From NCBI GenBank assembly GCA_963814095.1, contig CAWFBT010000023.1, positions 62,001-126,000 on the forward strand: a stretch of 64,000 bases of DNA, read 5' to 3'. How positions within the stretch are numbered: position 1 is the first letter of the stretch; each line of letters starts with the position of its first letter. The notes below the pieces were generated by a model. It did not search any database. It saw nothing but the letters and a program-made list of their open reading frames with translations, and was not told the DNA's origin. The DNA comes from JACVRW01 sp963814095 (GTDB lineage: Bacteria > Actinomycetota > Thermoleophilia > Solirubrobacterales > Thermoleophilaceae). Position numbers and translations under genes: made by a program. Below are positions 1 through 8,272 of this stretch, piece by piece.

Positions 1-694
1 GCCGCATTATCTGGTCCATCGGCGCAACGTCCTTGGGGCAGACCTCGACGCAGGCGAAACAGTGGGTGCAGTCGTAGATGCCATGCGGGTCCTCGGCAAG
101 GTCCTCGAGCCGCTCCCGGTGCTCGCCGTCGCGCGGGTCGCCCACGAATCGGTAGGCCTTGGCGAGCGCGGCGGGGCCGATGAACTCGGGGTCGACCTCC
201 ATCGAGAGGCACGAGGAGACGCAGGCGCCGCAATGGATGCAGGCCATCGCCTGGGTCACGTCGAGCATCGCCTCGGCGGGGACGATGTACTCCTCGTTCT
301 CGGGCGGCTCCTGGGCGGGCAGGAGCCAGGGCGTCACCCGCCGGACCTTCTTCCAGTGGACCGCCTCCATGTCCGTGATCAGGTCCTTGATCACCGGCAT
401 GTTCCCCATCGGCTCGACCGTGATGGCGCCGTCGCGGGCGCGTTCGGCGGCTTCGCCGATGCGGGTATTGCAGGCGAGCGCCGAGCGGCCGTTGATCTTG
501 ACTCCGCAGGAGCCGCAGATCGCAGCCCGGCAGGAGCAGCGGATCCCGATCGAGGCGTCCTCGCGGTCCTTGACCTGAAGGATGCCGTCGAGCACCGAGC
601 GCTCGGGGGGCAACTCGGCCTCGTAGTCCTTCCAGTACGCCGCCTGCCTGGACTCGGGGTCGAAGCGGCGGATCTTCAGGGTGTAGGTGGCCAC
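1..694 (-). CDS. sdhB: Succinate dehydrogenase iron-sulfur subunit (partial, 3' end off the left edge)
   Basis: Iron-sulfur subunit of complex II, passing electrons from the SdhA flavin to quinone on the inner side of the membrane. About 231 residues are visible. The [2Fe-2S] ligands lie in CSCRAAICGSC (residues 53-63) with a fourth cysteine near 75. The C-terminal half has the two ferredoxin-like clusters CIHCGACVSSC and CTHCFACVEVCP. The GTG start at 694 is the only good start and sits 4 bp after the sdhA stop, behind a purine-rich GAGAGG, so sdhA and sdhB are translationally linked. The stop codon lies outside the window. Confidence 0.95.
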   Translation of the reverse strand, partial: MATYTLKIRRFDPESRQAAYWKDYEAELPPERSVLDGILQVKDREDASIGIRCSCRAAICGSCGVKINGRSALACNTRIGEAAERARDGAITVEPMGNMPVIKDLITDMEAVHWKKVRRVTPWLLPAQEPPENEEYIVPAEAMLDVTQAMACIHCGACVSSCLSMEVDPEFIGPAALAKAYRFVGDPRDGEHRERLEDLAEDPHGIYDCTHCFACVEVCPKDVAPMDQIMR

Positions 695-698
695 CTTC

Positions 699-2378
699 TC
701 AGTACGTCCTCTCCTGCGGCTCCCACTGGGTCATCGTGACCTCGGAATAGGAGATCTCGGGTTCACTGCCGTTCGCCGACACATTGATGTGCTTGAGCCA
801 CTCGTCGTCGTTGCGCTCCGGGAAATCGGTGCGGAACTGCGCGCCGCGGCTCTCCCTGCGCTCGATGGCGGAGACGACGATGCACTCGGCGTTGTCGAGC
901 ATGAATTGCAGCTCAAGCGCCCCGAGCACGTCCTGGTTGAAGACGCTGCCCTTGTCGTCGATCGAGACGGTCTCCGCCTCCTCCTTGAGCTTGCGCACAT
1001 CGTCGAGCGCGATCTGGAGTCCGGCCTCGTCGCGGAAGACGGCGACGTACTTGTCCATCAGCTGGCCGAGATCCGCCTTGATCTCGGACACCCGCCGGCC
1101 TCCGGAGCGCGCGACGATTGCGTCGATCGCGTCCGCCTCGTCGTCGAGGCGCGCGCGGCTCAGCTCGGGCATGTGCATGCTGCGCACGGCGTCGGCGGCG
1201 TGGGCGCCCGAGCGGCGACCGAACACGAGCGTGTCGAGCAGCGAGTTCGCGCCGAGCCGGTTGCCGCCGTGCACCGACACGCAGGCCACCTCGCCGGCGG
1301 CGTACAGGCCGGGGATCGGCGTCTGACCGTTGATGTCCGTCTTGACACCGCCCATCACGTAGTGGTTGCCCGGCTTGATGTGGATGGGCTCGCGCGTGAT
1401 GTCGACACCGGCGAAGTCGCGGCCGACGTTGACGATCTCGCGCAGCGCCTCATGGATGCGCTTGCGCGGCACGACCGTGATGTCGAGCGCGACCGTCCCG
1501 TCCGGGTAGCCGCGGCCCTCGTTGATCTCGGTCTGCTCGGCGCGCGAGACCACGTCGCGTGAGGCGAGCTCCATCTTGTTGGGCGCGTACTTCTCCATGA
1601 AGCGCTCGCCCTCGGCGTTGTAGAGGTGGGCGCCCTCGCCGCGCGCGCCCTCGGTGATCAGCAGGCCCAGCCCCGCCAGCGTGGTGGGGTGGTACTGGAT
1701 CATCTCCATGTCCATCAGCGGCGCGCCGACCCGGTAGGCCATGGCGATCCCGTCCCCGGTGCAGATGAGCGCATTCGTGGTCGGGTCGTAGATCTGCCCG
1801 TTGCCGCCGCTCGCGAGGATCACGGCCTTGGCGCTGAACAGCTCCATCGTGCCGTCGCGGATGTTGCGCGTGATGGCGCCGGCGATGCGTCCATCGTCGT
1901 CCTGCACCAGTGCGGTCGTGAACCACTCCTCGTAGCGGTAGACGTCCTCGTACTTCATTAGCTGCTCGTAGAGGACGTGCAGGATCGCCTGGCCGGTGAT
2001 GTCGGCCACGTAGTAGGTCCGGGCCGCGCTTGCGCCGCCGAAGGCGCGCTTGCCGAGCCGGCCCTCCTCGTTGCGGTGGAAGGTCACGCCCCAGTGCTCG
2101 AGGTCGAGCAGCTCCTCGGGCGCCTCGCGGCACATGATCTCGATCGCGTCCTGGTCGCCGAGGTAGTCCGAGCCCTTGACGGTGTCGAAGGCGTGCGATT
2201 CCCACGAGTCCTGTGGGTCGAGCGCCGCGTTGATGCCGCCCTGGGCGGCGTTCGAGTGCGAGCGCACGGGGTGGACCTTGGAGATGATGCCCACGGATGC
2301 GCCCTTCGCCGCAGCGGCGAGGGCGGCGCGCTGGCCGGCGAGGCCGGCCCCTATGACGAGGACGTCGTGCTGTGGCAT
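699..2378 (-). CDS. sdhA: Succinate dehydrogenase flavoprotein subunit
   Basis: Catalytic flavoprotein that oxidises succinate to fumarate in the TCA cycle. The 559 residues are of family length. The N-terminal FAD Rossmann motif VIGAGLAGQRAAL is followed by RSHSNAAQGG, in which His41 is the expected covalent FAD attachment site. HPTTL and TEGARGEGA form the substrate and capping region. It is followed within 4 bp by sdhB. sdhC and sdhD, which often precede sdhA, are absent: the gene directly upstream (43 bp away) is an Imm1-like immunity gene. The anchors must be elsewhere, perhaps past sdhB. Confidence 0.96.
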   Translation of the reverse strand: MPQHDVLVIGAGLAGQRAALAAAAKGASVGIISKVHPVRSHSNAAQGGINAALDPQDSWESHAFDTVKGSDYLGDQDAIEIMCREAPEELLDLEHWGVTFHRNEEGRLGKRAFGGASAARTYYVADITGQAILHVLYEQLMKYEDVYRYEEWFTTALVQDDDGRIAGAITRNIRDGTMELFSAKAVILASGGNGQIYDPTTNALICTGDGIAMAYRVGAPLMDMEMIQYHPTTLAGLGLLITEGARGEGAHLYNAEGERFMEKYAPNKMELASRDVVSRAEQTEINEGRGYPDGTVALDITVVPRKRIHEALREIVNVGRDFAGVDITREPIHIKPGNHYVMGGVKTDINGQTPIPGLYAAGEVACVSVHGGNRLGANSLLDTLVFGRRSGAHAADAVRSMHMPELSRARLDDEADAIDAIVARSGGRRVSEIKADLGQLMDKYVAVFRDEAGLQIALDDVRKLKEEAETVSIDDKGSVFNQDVLGALELQFMLDNAECIVVSAIERRESRGAQFRTDFPERNDDEWLKHINVSANGSEPEISYSEVTMTQWEPQERTY

Positions 2379-2421
2379 TCGGGGTCCGCGATTCTATGGA
2401 ACCGGGTCGGCGGGCTTCCGG

Positions 2422-2836
2422 TCAGGTCTCGGTCCAGGCGATCTCGTCCGGGCGCTCGCGCGTGGCGAAGAAGCTCGCCATGGCCGCCCGTGCGTCCGCC
2501 GCGGGCACGGCGGACTCCGGGCCGAACTCGGTCCAGGTCCCCTGGTAGTAGAAGACGAGCTCGTCCTCGTCGCTGCCGTTGCCCGGCGCTGACGTAGTAC
2601 GGCGGATCTCCATCGGGGCCGTTGAACGACGCGACGCTCGTGTCCCGGCCCACCCCGATCCCGAGACTGCCGGCCTCGGGCTCCACGAGCTCGACGATGA
2701 ACGGCTCGCCCTCGCGGCCGCGCCGTTCGAGCAGGTCGAGCCGGCGCTCGAGGTCTTCGACCGACTCGACGGCCTCCCTCTCCTCCGAGGGTGTCTCGGC
2801 GCCGTGGGCGGGGCCGTATACGAGCTCGAAGGGCAT
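2422..2836 (-). pseudogene. Imm1-like immunity protein, reading frame interrupted by one base
   Basis: Small acidic protein, predicted to neutralise the deaminase toxin encoded just upstream (toxin stop at 2840, ATG here at 2836). The first frame reads from MPFELVYGPAH to PPYYVSAG. The sense then continues in the next frame as NGSDEDELVFYYQGTW to the natural end PDEIAWTET. The span is 415 nt, that is 137 codons plus stop plus one surplus base, located in the GGGC at about 2581-2587. The restored product has the Imm1 pattern as I recall it: a tyrosine-rich strand, a Gly/Asn loop, and an F-x(n)-P-x-x-I/V-x-W ending. Family assignment is by eye. The indel may be a sequencing error. Confidence 0.7.
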
Positions 2837-2839
2837 CTT

Positions 2840-4789
2840 TCAGCCGGTCCCCGTGAAGACGTAGACGCGGCCCGTGGACCCAACCACCCGGAGCTCGTAG
2901 CCGGCCGGCAGCGCGCGCGGGATCATTCGCATGCAGGTGCCGGCGCAGGGGGCGGCCTGGTTGATGTAGACGGTGGCCCGCGGGATCCCGCGCTGGATCA
3001 TCTCGGCGACGGCGTGACCCTCTACGTGGGTCCGGAAGTAGGCGTTGAAGCCCGGTGTGCCGGTGGGGATGTCGAGGGCGGGGCCGGCACGACCGCTGAT
3101 GCGCGTGACCTCCTCGAAGCCGAAGTCGACGACGCCTGTCGTCTTGCCGCCGGCATAGGTGGGCAGGCGAGTCGCGGGAGACTGAATCAGCCCACGCGAC
3201 ACCAGGCTGTTCTTGACGCTCAGCGGCAGGCGCGCGGTGACGCTGCCGAGCGCCTGACCGACGGACGGCAGCGGCTTGGCCCGCGTGACCCAGCGCGCCA
3301 GCCGGCCAATGGCCGAGCCGACGCCGGACTCGAGGATCTCGATCGGCTCGAGCTGACCCTCCTCGTCGAGTGTCAGCCCGGCGACCGAGCAGCCGAACAC
3401 GGTGCGCTCCCAGCCGTCGGGGCACGCTTCGCTGAGCACCTCGTCCTCGAGCTCGCGCCACTCCTCCTCGCTCATGTCGACCCGCGTCCACGGCTCGAAG
3501 TAGTTGTCCGGGCTCAGCGGAGCGACCTCGACCGGCTCCTCAACCGTGACGCCGGGCGGCAGCGGCTCGTCGTCGAACTCAGGCGGCCTCAGGGCCTGGT
3601 GCTCGCCGGGCTTGGGGTCGACGACCGGAAGCTCGGGATGGCCGAGCGACGGCCCAGTGGTCGGCGGCGCCTCCGGGGCAAGCCCGAGATGCTCGTTCGG
3701 CTTGGGATCGACGGGGACGGGCGTCGGCGCGAGCCCCGGGGGGCGCAGCGCCTGATGCTCGCCCGGCTTGGGGTCGATCGGGGGGGTGGGCGCGGGCGCC
3801 GGCTCGGCTGGCCGCAGCGCCTGGTGCTCCTGCGGCTTGGGGTCGATCGGGGGGGTGGGCTCGGGCGCCGGGTCGACCTGCCGCAGCGCTTGGTGCTCCT
3901 GCGGCTTGGGGTCGATCGGGGGCGTGGGGTCCGGCTCCGGGTCGGCCGGCCGCAGCGCTTGGTGCTCCTGTGGTTTGGGGTCGATCGGGCGGGTGGGCTC
4001 CGGGTCCGGGTCGACCGGCCGCAGCGCCTGGTGCTCCTGCGGCTTGGGGTCGATCGGGGGCTCCGGTGCGGGGCCAGGCGACGGTGACGGCGCCGGCTCC
4101 GGTCGCAGTGCCTGGTGCTCCTGCGGCTTGGGGTCGATCAGCGGCGCGGGCGCCGGCTCCGGTCGCGGTGCTTGGTGCTCCTGTGGCTTGGGGTCGATCG
4201 GCGGCGACTCAGGCGCCGGGCCTGGCGAGGGTGACGGCGCCGGCTCCGGCTCGGCGGGCCGCAGCGCCTGGTGCTCCTGTGGCTTGGGGTCGATCGGCGC
4301 CGGGCCTGGCGACGGTGACGGCGCCGGCTCCGGCTCGACGGGCCGCAGCGCCTGGTGCTCGTGAGGCTTGGGGTCGATCGGCGCCGGGCCTGGCGAGGGT
4401 GACGGCGCCAGCTCCGGCTCGGCGGGCCGCAGCGCCTGGTGCTCCTGCGGCTTCGGGTCAACCGGCGGTGGGGGCGCGGGCCCCGGTGACGGCGCCGGCT
4501 CCGGCTCGACGGGCCGCAGCGCCTGGTGCTCCTGCGGCTTCGGGTCGACCGGCGGTGGGGGCGCGGGCTGGACCGGGGGCGGCGGCGCGGCCTCGGGCAC
4601 CGGCGCAAGCGCCTGGTGCTCGTTCGGCTTGGGGTCGACGGGCGGCGCCGTCCCGCCACCGCCGCCGCATGCGCACGCAACCGGCATGGCGTCCGCGGGG
4701 GCGGCGAAGGGCAGCACCAATGCCGCGCCTCCGATCGCTGCAGCGGCGCCGGCCTTCCGGACGTCCTGCCTGTCTCGAACCCGGGCCAA
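2840..4789 (-). CDS. Secreted proline-rich repeat protein with C-terminal DddA-like (SCP1.201-type) deaminase toxin domain
   Basis: Polymorphic-toxin architecture in 649 residues. A basic N-terminus and hydrophobic stretch ending APADA (about 1-35) look like a Sec signal. Next come 14 copies of [VI]DPKPxEHQALRP (about 50-400) separated by Pro/Ala/Glu/Ser spacers. A linker (about 400-540) leads to the C-terminal domain starting LPTYAGGKTTGVVDFG. Deaminase motifs are HVEGHA (His588, Glu590) and PCAGTC (Cys615, Cys619), followed by LPAGYELRVVG and a YVFTGTG end. This order matches the SCP1.201/DddA-like cytidine deaminase family; the cysteine spacing is CxxxC rather than the CxxC of DddA. An Imm1-like gene follows after 3 bp. 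The target (dsDNA, ssDNA or RNA) cannot be told from sequence. Confidence 0.85.
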   Translation of the reverse strand: MARVRDRQDVRKAGAAAAIGGAALVLPFAAPADAMPVACACGGGGGTAPPVDPKPNEHQALAPVPEAAPPPPVQPAPPPPVDPKPQEHQALRPVEPEPAPSPGPAPPPPVDPKPQEHQALRPAEPELAPSPSPGPAPIDPKPHEHQALRPVEPEPAPSPSPGPAPIDPKPQEHQALRPAEPEPAPSPSPGPAPESPPIDPKPQEHQAPRPEPAPAPLIDPKPQEHQALRPEPAPSPSPGPAPEPPIDPKPQEHQALRPVDPDPEPTRPIDPKPQEHQALRPADPEPDPTPPIDPKPQEHQALRQVDPAPEPTPPIDPKPQEHQALRPAEPAPAPTPPIDPKPGEHQALRPPGLAPTPVPVDPKPNEHLGLAPEAPPTTGPSLGHPELPVVDPKPGEHQALRPPEFDDEPLPPGVTVEEPVEVAPLSPDNYFEPWTRVDMSEEEWRELEDEVLSEACPDGWERTVFGCSVAGLTLDEEGQLEPIEILESGVGSAIGRLARWVTRAKPLPSVGQALGSVTARLPLSVKNSLVSRGLIQSPATRLPTYAGGKTTGVVDFGFEEVTRISGRAGPALDIPTGTPGFNAYFRTHVEGHAVAEMIQRGIPRATVYINQAAPCAGTCMRMIPRALPAGYELRVVGSTGRVYVFTGTG

Positions 4790-4833
4790 CCCGAGAGATT
4801 TCTTCCCGGCTACCGGCGCGCGCCAAACACCCG

Positions 4834-5994
4834 TTAGGCGGGCGCGGCCGTCCGCAGCGCCCGCTGCACCGCCTCGACCGTCACGATCCCGCGCAGGATG
4901 CCGTCGCCGTCGACGGCCATCACCGCTCCGAGCCGGGTCAGGCCGTCGCGGCTCAGGAGCTCCTCGAGCGGGTCCTCGACTCGCGCCCGCAGGCCCGTGT
5001 CCCCGTCGTCGCGCGCCATCACCGATGCCACGGCGCGTCCCGACTGCTCACGATCGGGGATGCTCGCGATCGCCTCCTGCGACACCACTCCAACGAGCCG
5101 GCCGAAGCGGTCGACCACCGGGAACCAGGGCCAGCCGTAGCGCAGGAAGAACTCCTGCTCCGCCTGGTCGACCGTGAAGACGTCGGGGATCGCGACGGGC
5201 TCCGCGTCCATCACGTCCGAGACCCGGATGCCGACGAGCCGGTCCGAGAAGTCCGCCTGCGCGACCGCAGAGCCGGCCGCCTGCGCGAGGAAGAAGCCGA
5301 TGAAGGCGAACCAGATTCCGCCGATGAGGTCGTCCCACGCCACCGCCATGAACACGCCGAAGCCGACGAGCGCCCAGCCGACGAAGCGGCCGAGCGTGCC
5401 CGCGAAGCGCGTGGCCCGGTTGCGGTCGCCCGTGATCTTCCAAGCGATGGCCCGCGCGATGCGCCCGCCGTCGAGCGGGAAGCCCGGGATCAGGTTGAAG
5501 ACCAGCACGATGATGTTGATCGAGGCCAGGTAGCCGAGCACGGCGAGCGTGGCGCCGGAGGTGGAGTCTTCGAAGCGCGAGCTGTCGAGAACCTCCTCCG
5601 GGCTGGAGATGAGCGCGCCGAGGCCCAGGCACACGGCGGCGATCACGACCGTCACGACCGGTCCCGCCACCGCCACGCGGAACTCGACGCCGGGTGAGTC
5701 CGAGTCGCGTCCGAGCTTCGCCACCCCGCCGAACAGCCACAGATCGATGCCCTGGATCGGGATGCCGTTGCGGATCGCGACGATCGCGTGGCCGAACTCG
5801 TGCAGCAGGATCGAGAGGAAGAAGAGAATGGCGCTGATCGCGGCGAGCACGAAAGCGCTCGAGCCGGGCGCGACGTCCTCGTAGTAGTCGGACAGCGTGA
5901 AGATGATCAGAAAGAGCGCGAAGAACCAGCTGATATCGACTCCGACACGGATGCCGAAAACACGGCCCAGCTGGATCGAGCCTCCCCCGAACAT
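4834..5994 (-). CDS. Site-2 protease, M50 family with CBS domain pair (Rip3/SpoIVFB type)
   Basis: Intramembrane zinc metalloprotease of 386 residues. HEFGHA (zinc ligands His65 and His69, catalytic Glu66) lies in one membrane segment. NLIPGFPLDGGR carries the third ligand, Asp175. About six hydrophobic segments fill residues 20-250. The last 130 residues form two CBS motifs (VSDVMDAEP, VASVMARDD) that usually bind adenosine nucleotides. It is the first gene of the minus-strand run leading to the toxin gene (45 bp gap), and is divergent from the isocitrate dehydrogenase gene. The substrate is unknown; in the family these proteases cleave anti-sigma factors or other membrane proteins. Confidence 0.92.
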   Translation of the reverse strand: MFGGGSIQLGRVFGIRVGVDISWFFALFLIIFTLSDYYEDVAPGSSAFVLAAISAILFFLSILLHEFGHAIVAIRNGIPIQGIDLWLFGGVAKLGRDSDSPGVEFRVAVAGPVVTVVIAAVCLGLGALISSPEEVLDSSRFEDSTSGATLAVLGYLASINIIVLVFNLIPGFPLDGGRIARAIAWKITGDRNRATRFAGTLGRFVGWALVGFGVFMAVAWDDLIGGIWFAFIGFFLAQAAGSAVAQADFSDRLVGIRVSDVMDAEPVAIPDVFTVDQAEQEFFLRYGWPWFPVVDRFGRLVGVVSQEAIASIPDREQSGRAVASVMARDDGDTGLRARVEDPLEELLSRDGLTRLGAVMAVDGDGILRGIVTVEAVQRALRTAAPA

Positions 5995-6085
5995 TCCCTC
6001 CGAATGTTCGCAGGCGCAGCCGGTGGCGCGGCTCTCGACATAATCGTGCGCCTTCAGGAGCCATCCGGATGTTGAAAGGAACGTT

Positions 6086-7168
6086 TTGACTCATTCCGTA
6101 ACCCTGATCCCGGGCGACGGCACGGGACCCGAGCTCGCCGAGGCGACCCGGCGCGTGCTCGAGGCCACCGGCGTCGAGTTCGACTGGGACGTCCAGGACG
6201 CCGGCATAGACGTCTACGAGTCCGAGGGCAATCCGCTGCCCGACCGAACGCTCGACTCGATACGCGAGCAGGGGATCGCCATCAAGGGCCCGACGACCAC
6301 GCCGGTCGGCTCGGGACACCGCTCGATCAACGTCGCGCTTCGCAAGGAGTTCGACCTGTACGCCTGCATCCGCCCCTGCAAGGCCTACGAGGGCGTGCGC
6401 ACGCGCTTCCCCGAGACCGACATCGTGATCGTCCGCGAGAACACCGAGGACCTCTACGCGGGCATCGAGTTCGAGAAGGGCTCGGAGGAGGTCGGGAAGC
6501 TGCGCCGCTTCCTCGCCGACGAGCTCGACTCTCCCACACGCGACGACTCCGGTATCTCGATCAAGCCGATCTCCGTCTTCGGCTCGGACCGGATCGTCGA
6601 GGCCGCCTTCAAGTACGCGGAGGAGAACGGCCGCAAGAAGGTCACGGCCGCGCACAAGGCCAACATCATGAAGTTCTCCGACGGCCTCTTCCTCGAGGTG
6701 GCGCGCCAGGTGGCCGAGCGCCATCCGGACATCGAGTTCGAGGACCGCATCATCGACAACCTCTGCAACCAGCTCGTCTCGCGACCCGAGGAGTACGACG
6801 TGATCGTGCTGCCGAACCTCTACGGCGACATCGTCTCCGACCTCGGCGCCGGCATGATCGGCGGGCTCGGCCTCGCACCCGGCGCGAACATCGGCACGAC
6901 CGGCGCCATCTTCGAGGCGACGCACGGCTCAGCGCCCAAGTACAAGGGCCAGAACAAGGTGAACCCGACCGCCCTGATGCTCTCGGGCGTGCTGATGCTG
7001 CGTCACCTGAACGAGACCGAGGCGGCCGACCGCATGCAGCGCGGCATCTCCGAGGTCATTCGCAAGGGCGACAACGTGACCTACGACCTCAAGCCGACGC
7101 GTGACGACCCCAGTGCCGTGGGTACGAGTGAGTTCGCCGACGCCGTCATCGAGGAGATGAATTCGTAG
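6086..7168 (+). CDS. icd: Isocitrate/isopropylmalate dehydrogenase family protein, probably NAD-dependent isocitrate dehydrogenase
   Basis: Decarboxylating dehydrogenase of 360 residues. It contains the family signature region from IVSDLGAGMIGGLGLAPGANIG to the nucleotide-binding GSAPKYKGQNKVNPTA. RPCKAYEGVRTRFPETD and RENTEDLYAGIE match the short NAD-type isocitrate dehydrogenases better than LeuB. mdh follows after 2 bp and sdhAB lies nearby on the other strand, which supports a TCA role. The TTG start at 6086 is chosen because AAAGGA lies 5 bp upstream and the next residues THSVTLIPGDGTGPE are the conserved N-terminus. 3-Isopropylmalate or homoisocitrate dehydrogenase is less likely. Confidence 0.85.
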   Translation: MTHSVTLIPGDGTGPELAEATRRVLEATGVEFDWDVQDAGIDVYESEGNPLPDRTLDSIREQGIAIKGPTTTPVGSGHRSINVALRKEFDLYACIRPCKAYEGVRTRFPETDIVIVRENTEDLYAGIEFEKGSEEVGKLRRFLADELDSPTRDDSGISIKPISVFGSDRIVEAAFKYAEENGRKKVTAAHKANIMKFSDGLFLEVARQVAERHPDIEFEDRIIDNLCNQLVSRPEEYDVIVLPNLYGDIVSDLGAGMIGGLGLAPGANIGTTGAIFEATHGSAPKYKGQNKVNPTALMLSGVLMLRHLNETEAADRMQRGISEVIRKGDNVTYDLKPTRDDPSAVGTSEFADAVIEEMNS

Positions 7169-7170
7169 AC

Positions 7171-8145
7171 ATGGCAACCACCGTCACCGTCACCGGCGCA
7201 GCCGGCCAGATCGGCTACGCGCTGCTGTTTCGCATCGCATCGGGCCAGATGCTCGGCCCCGACGAGAAGATCGATCTGCGCCTGCTCGAGATTCCCCAGG
7301 CGGTCAAGGCCGCCGAGGGCACCGCGCTCGAACTGCAGGACTGCGCCTTCCCGCTGCTCGCCTCGACCGAGATCTTCGACGACCCGAAGGGGGCGTTCGA
7401 CGGTGTCAACGTGGCGCTGCTCGTGGGCGCCCGACCGCGCACGAAGGGAATGGAGCGGGCCGACCTGCTCGAGGCCAACGGGCAGATCTTCAAGCCCCAG
7501 GGCGAGGCGCTGAACGCCGGCGCCGCCGACGACGTGCGCGTGCTCGTGGTCGGCAACCCGGCCAACACGAACGCCCTGATCGCGATGTCCAACGCGGGTG
7601 ACATCCCGCGCGAGCGCTTCACCGCGATGACGCGCCTGGACGAGAACCGCGCCGTGGCCCAGCTCGCCGACAAGCTCGGCGTGGGGGTGGAGGAGGTCCA
7701 GGACCTCGTCGTGTGGGGAAACCACTCACCCACGATGTTCCCCGACCTGTTCAACGCAAAGGTGAAGGGCCAGCGCGCGTCGGATCAGGTCGACATGGAC
7801 TGGTACGAGAACGAGTACATCCCACGTGTCGGAAAGCGCGGCGCCGAGATCATCGAGGCACGCGGCGCCTCGTCCGCTGCGAGCGCTGCCAACGCGGCCA
7901 TCGATCACGTGCGCGACTGGACGCTGGGCGCGGACGGTCTGCGCTCGATGGCGGTGCCCTCGGACGGCTCCTACGGTGTCGAGGAGGGACTCATGTCGAG
8001 TTTTCCAGTCCGCGTTTCCGGCGGCGGGACGTATTCGATCGAGCAGGGCCTCGACGTGGGTGACTTCGCGCAGGCGAAGATCGACAACACGGTGGGTGAG
8101 CTCAAGGAGGAGCGTGAGGCAGTGAGGGGGCTCGGACTGGTCTAG
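7171..8145 (+). CDS. mdh: Malate dehydrogenase
   Basis: Oxidises malate to oxaloacetate with NAD. The 324 residues begin with the nucleotide-binding motif VTGAAGQIGYALLFRIASG. LVGARPRTKGMERADLL is the mobile active-site loop with substrate-binding arginines. MTRLDENRA supplies a further arginine, and VVWGNHSPTMFPD carries the catalytic histidine. The length and motifs fit the cytosolic type (MDH class 2) common in actinobacteria. It starts 2 bp after the upstream dehydrogenase gene, so the two are almost certainly one operon. A long hairpin region follows the stop. Confidence 0.97.
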   Translation: MATTVTVTGAAGQIGYALLFRIASGQMLGPDEKIDLRLLEIPQAVKAAEGTALELQDCAFPLLASTEIFDDPKGAFDGVNVALLVGARPRTKGMERADLLEANGQIFKPQGEALNAGAADDVRVLVVGNPANTNALIAMSNAGDIPRERFTAMTRLDENRAVAQLADKLGVGVEEVQDLVVWGNHSPTMFPDLFNAKVKGQRASDQVDMDWYENEYIPRVGKRGAEIIEARGASSAASAANAAIDHVRDWTLGADGLRSMAVPSDGSYGVEEGLMSSFPVRVSGGGTYSIEQGLDVGDFAQAKIDNTVGELKEEREAVRGLGLV

Positions 8146-8159
8146 CGGCCCGCTACCGA

Positions 8160-8233
8160 CCCGACTTAGTGTCGCCAGACGACATCAAGTCGGGCCGGCG
8201 GCAAAATAAAGGGGGCCAAGACCCGACCCCCTT
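8160..8233. terminator. Hairpin cluster between mdh and a convergent gene
   Basis: CCCGACTT (8160-8167) pairs with AAGTCGGG (8187-8194). An inner TGTCG/CGACA stem closes a 5-nt loop. A second possible stem, AAGGGGG (8209-8215) with CCCCCTT (8227-8233), follows. There is no long U-tract, so this could be a weak or bidirectional terminator serving mdh and the gene ending at 8273. Confidence 0.5.
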
Positions 8234-8272
8234 CCCAGCCGTCGTGCGCCGAGGCAAAGCGGAGCCCGAGCC

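Noticed and set aside
3768..5697. Long open frames on the plus strand opposite the toxin repeats
   Set aside because: They consist of Gly/Ser/Trp-Cys or Pro/Ala/Arg strings produced by the periodic repeat on the other strand; no start signal or conserved motif.
5988..6010. CGAACATTC...GAATGTTCG near the M50 start as a LexA box
   Set aside because: The spacing does not fit the actinobacterial LexA consensus (CGAAC-N4-GTTCG). It overlaps the start codon and may be chance.
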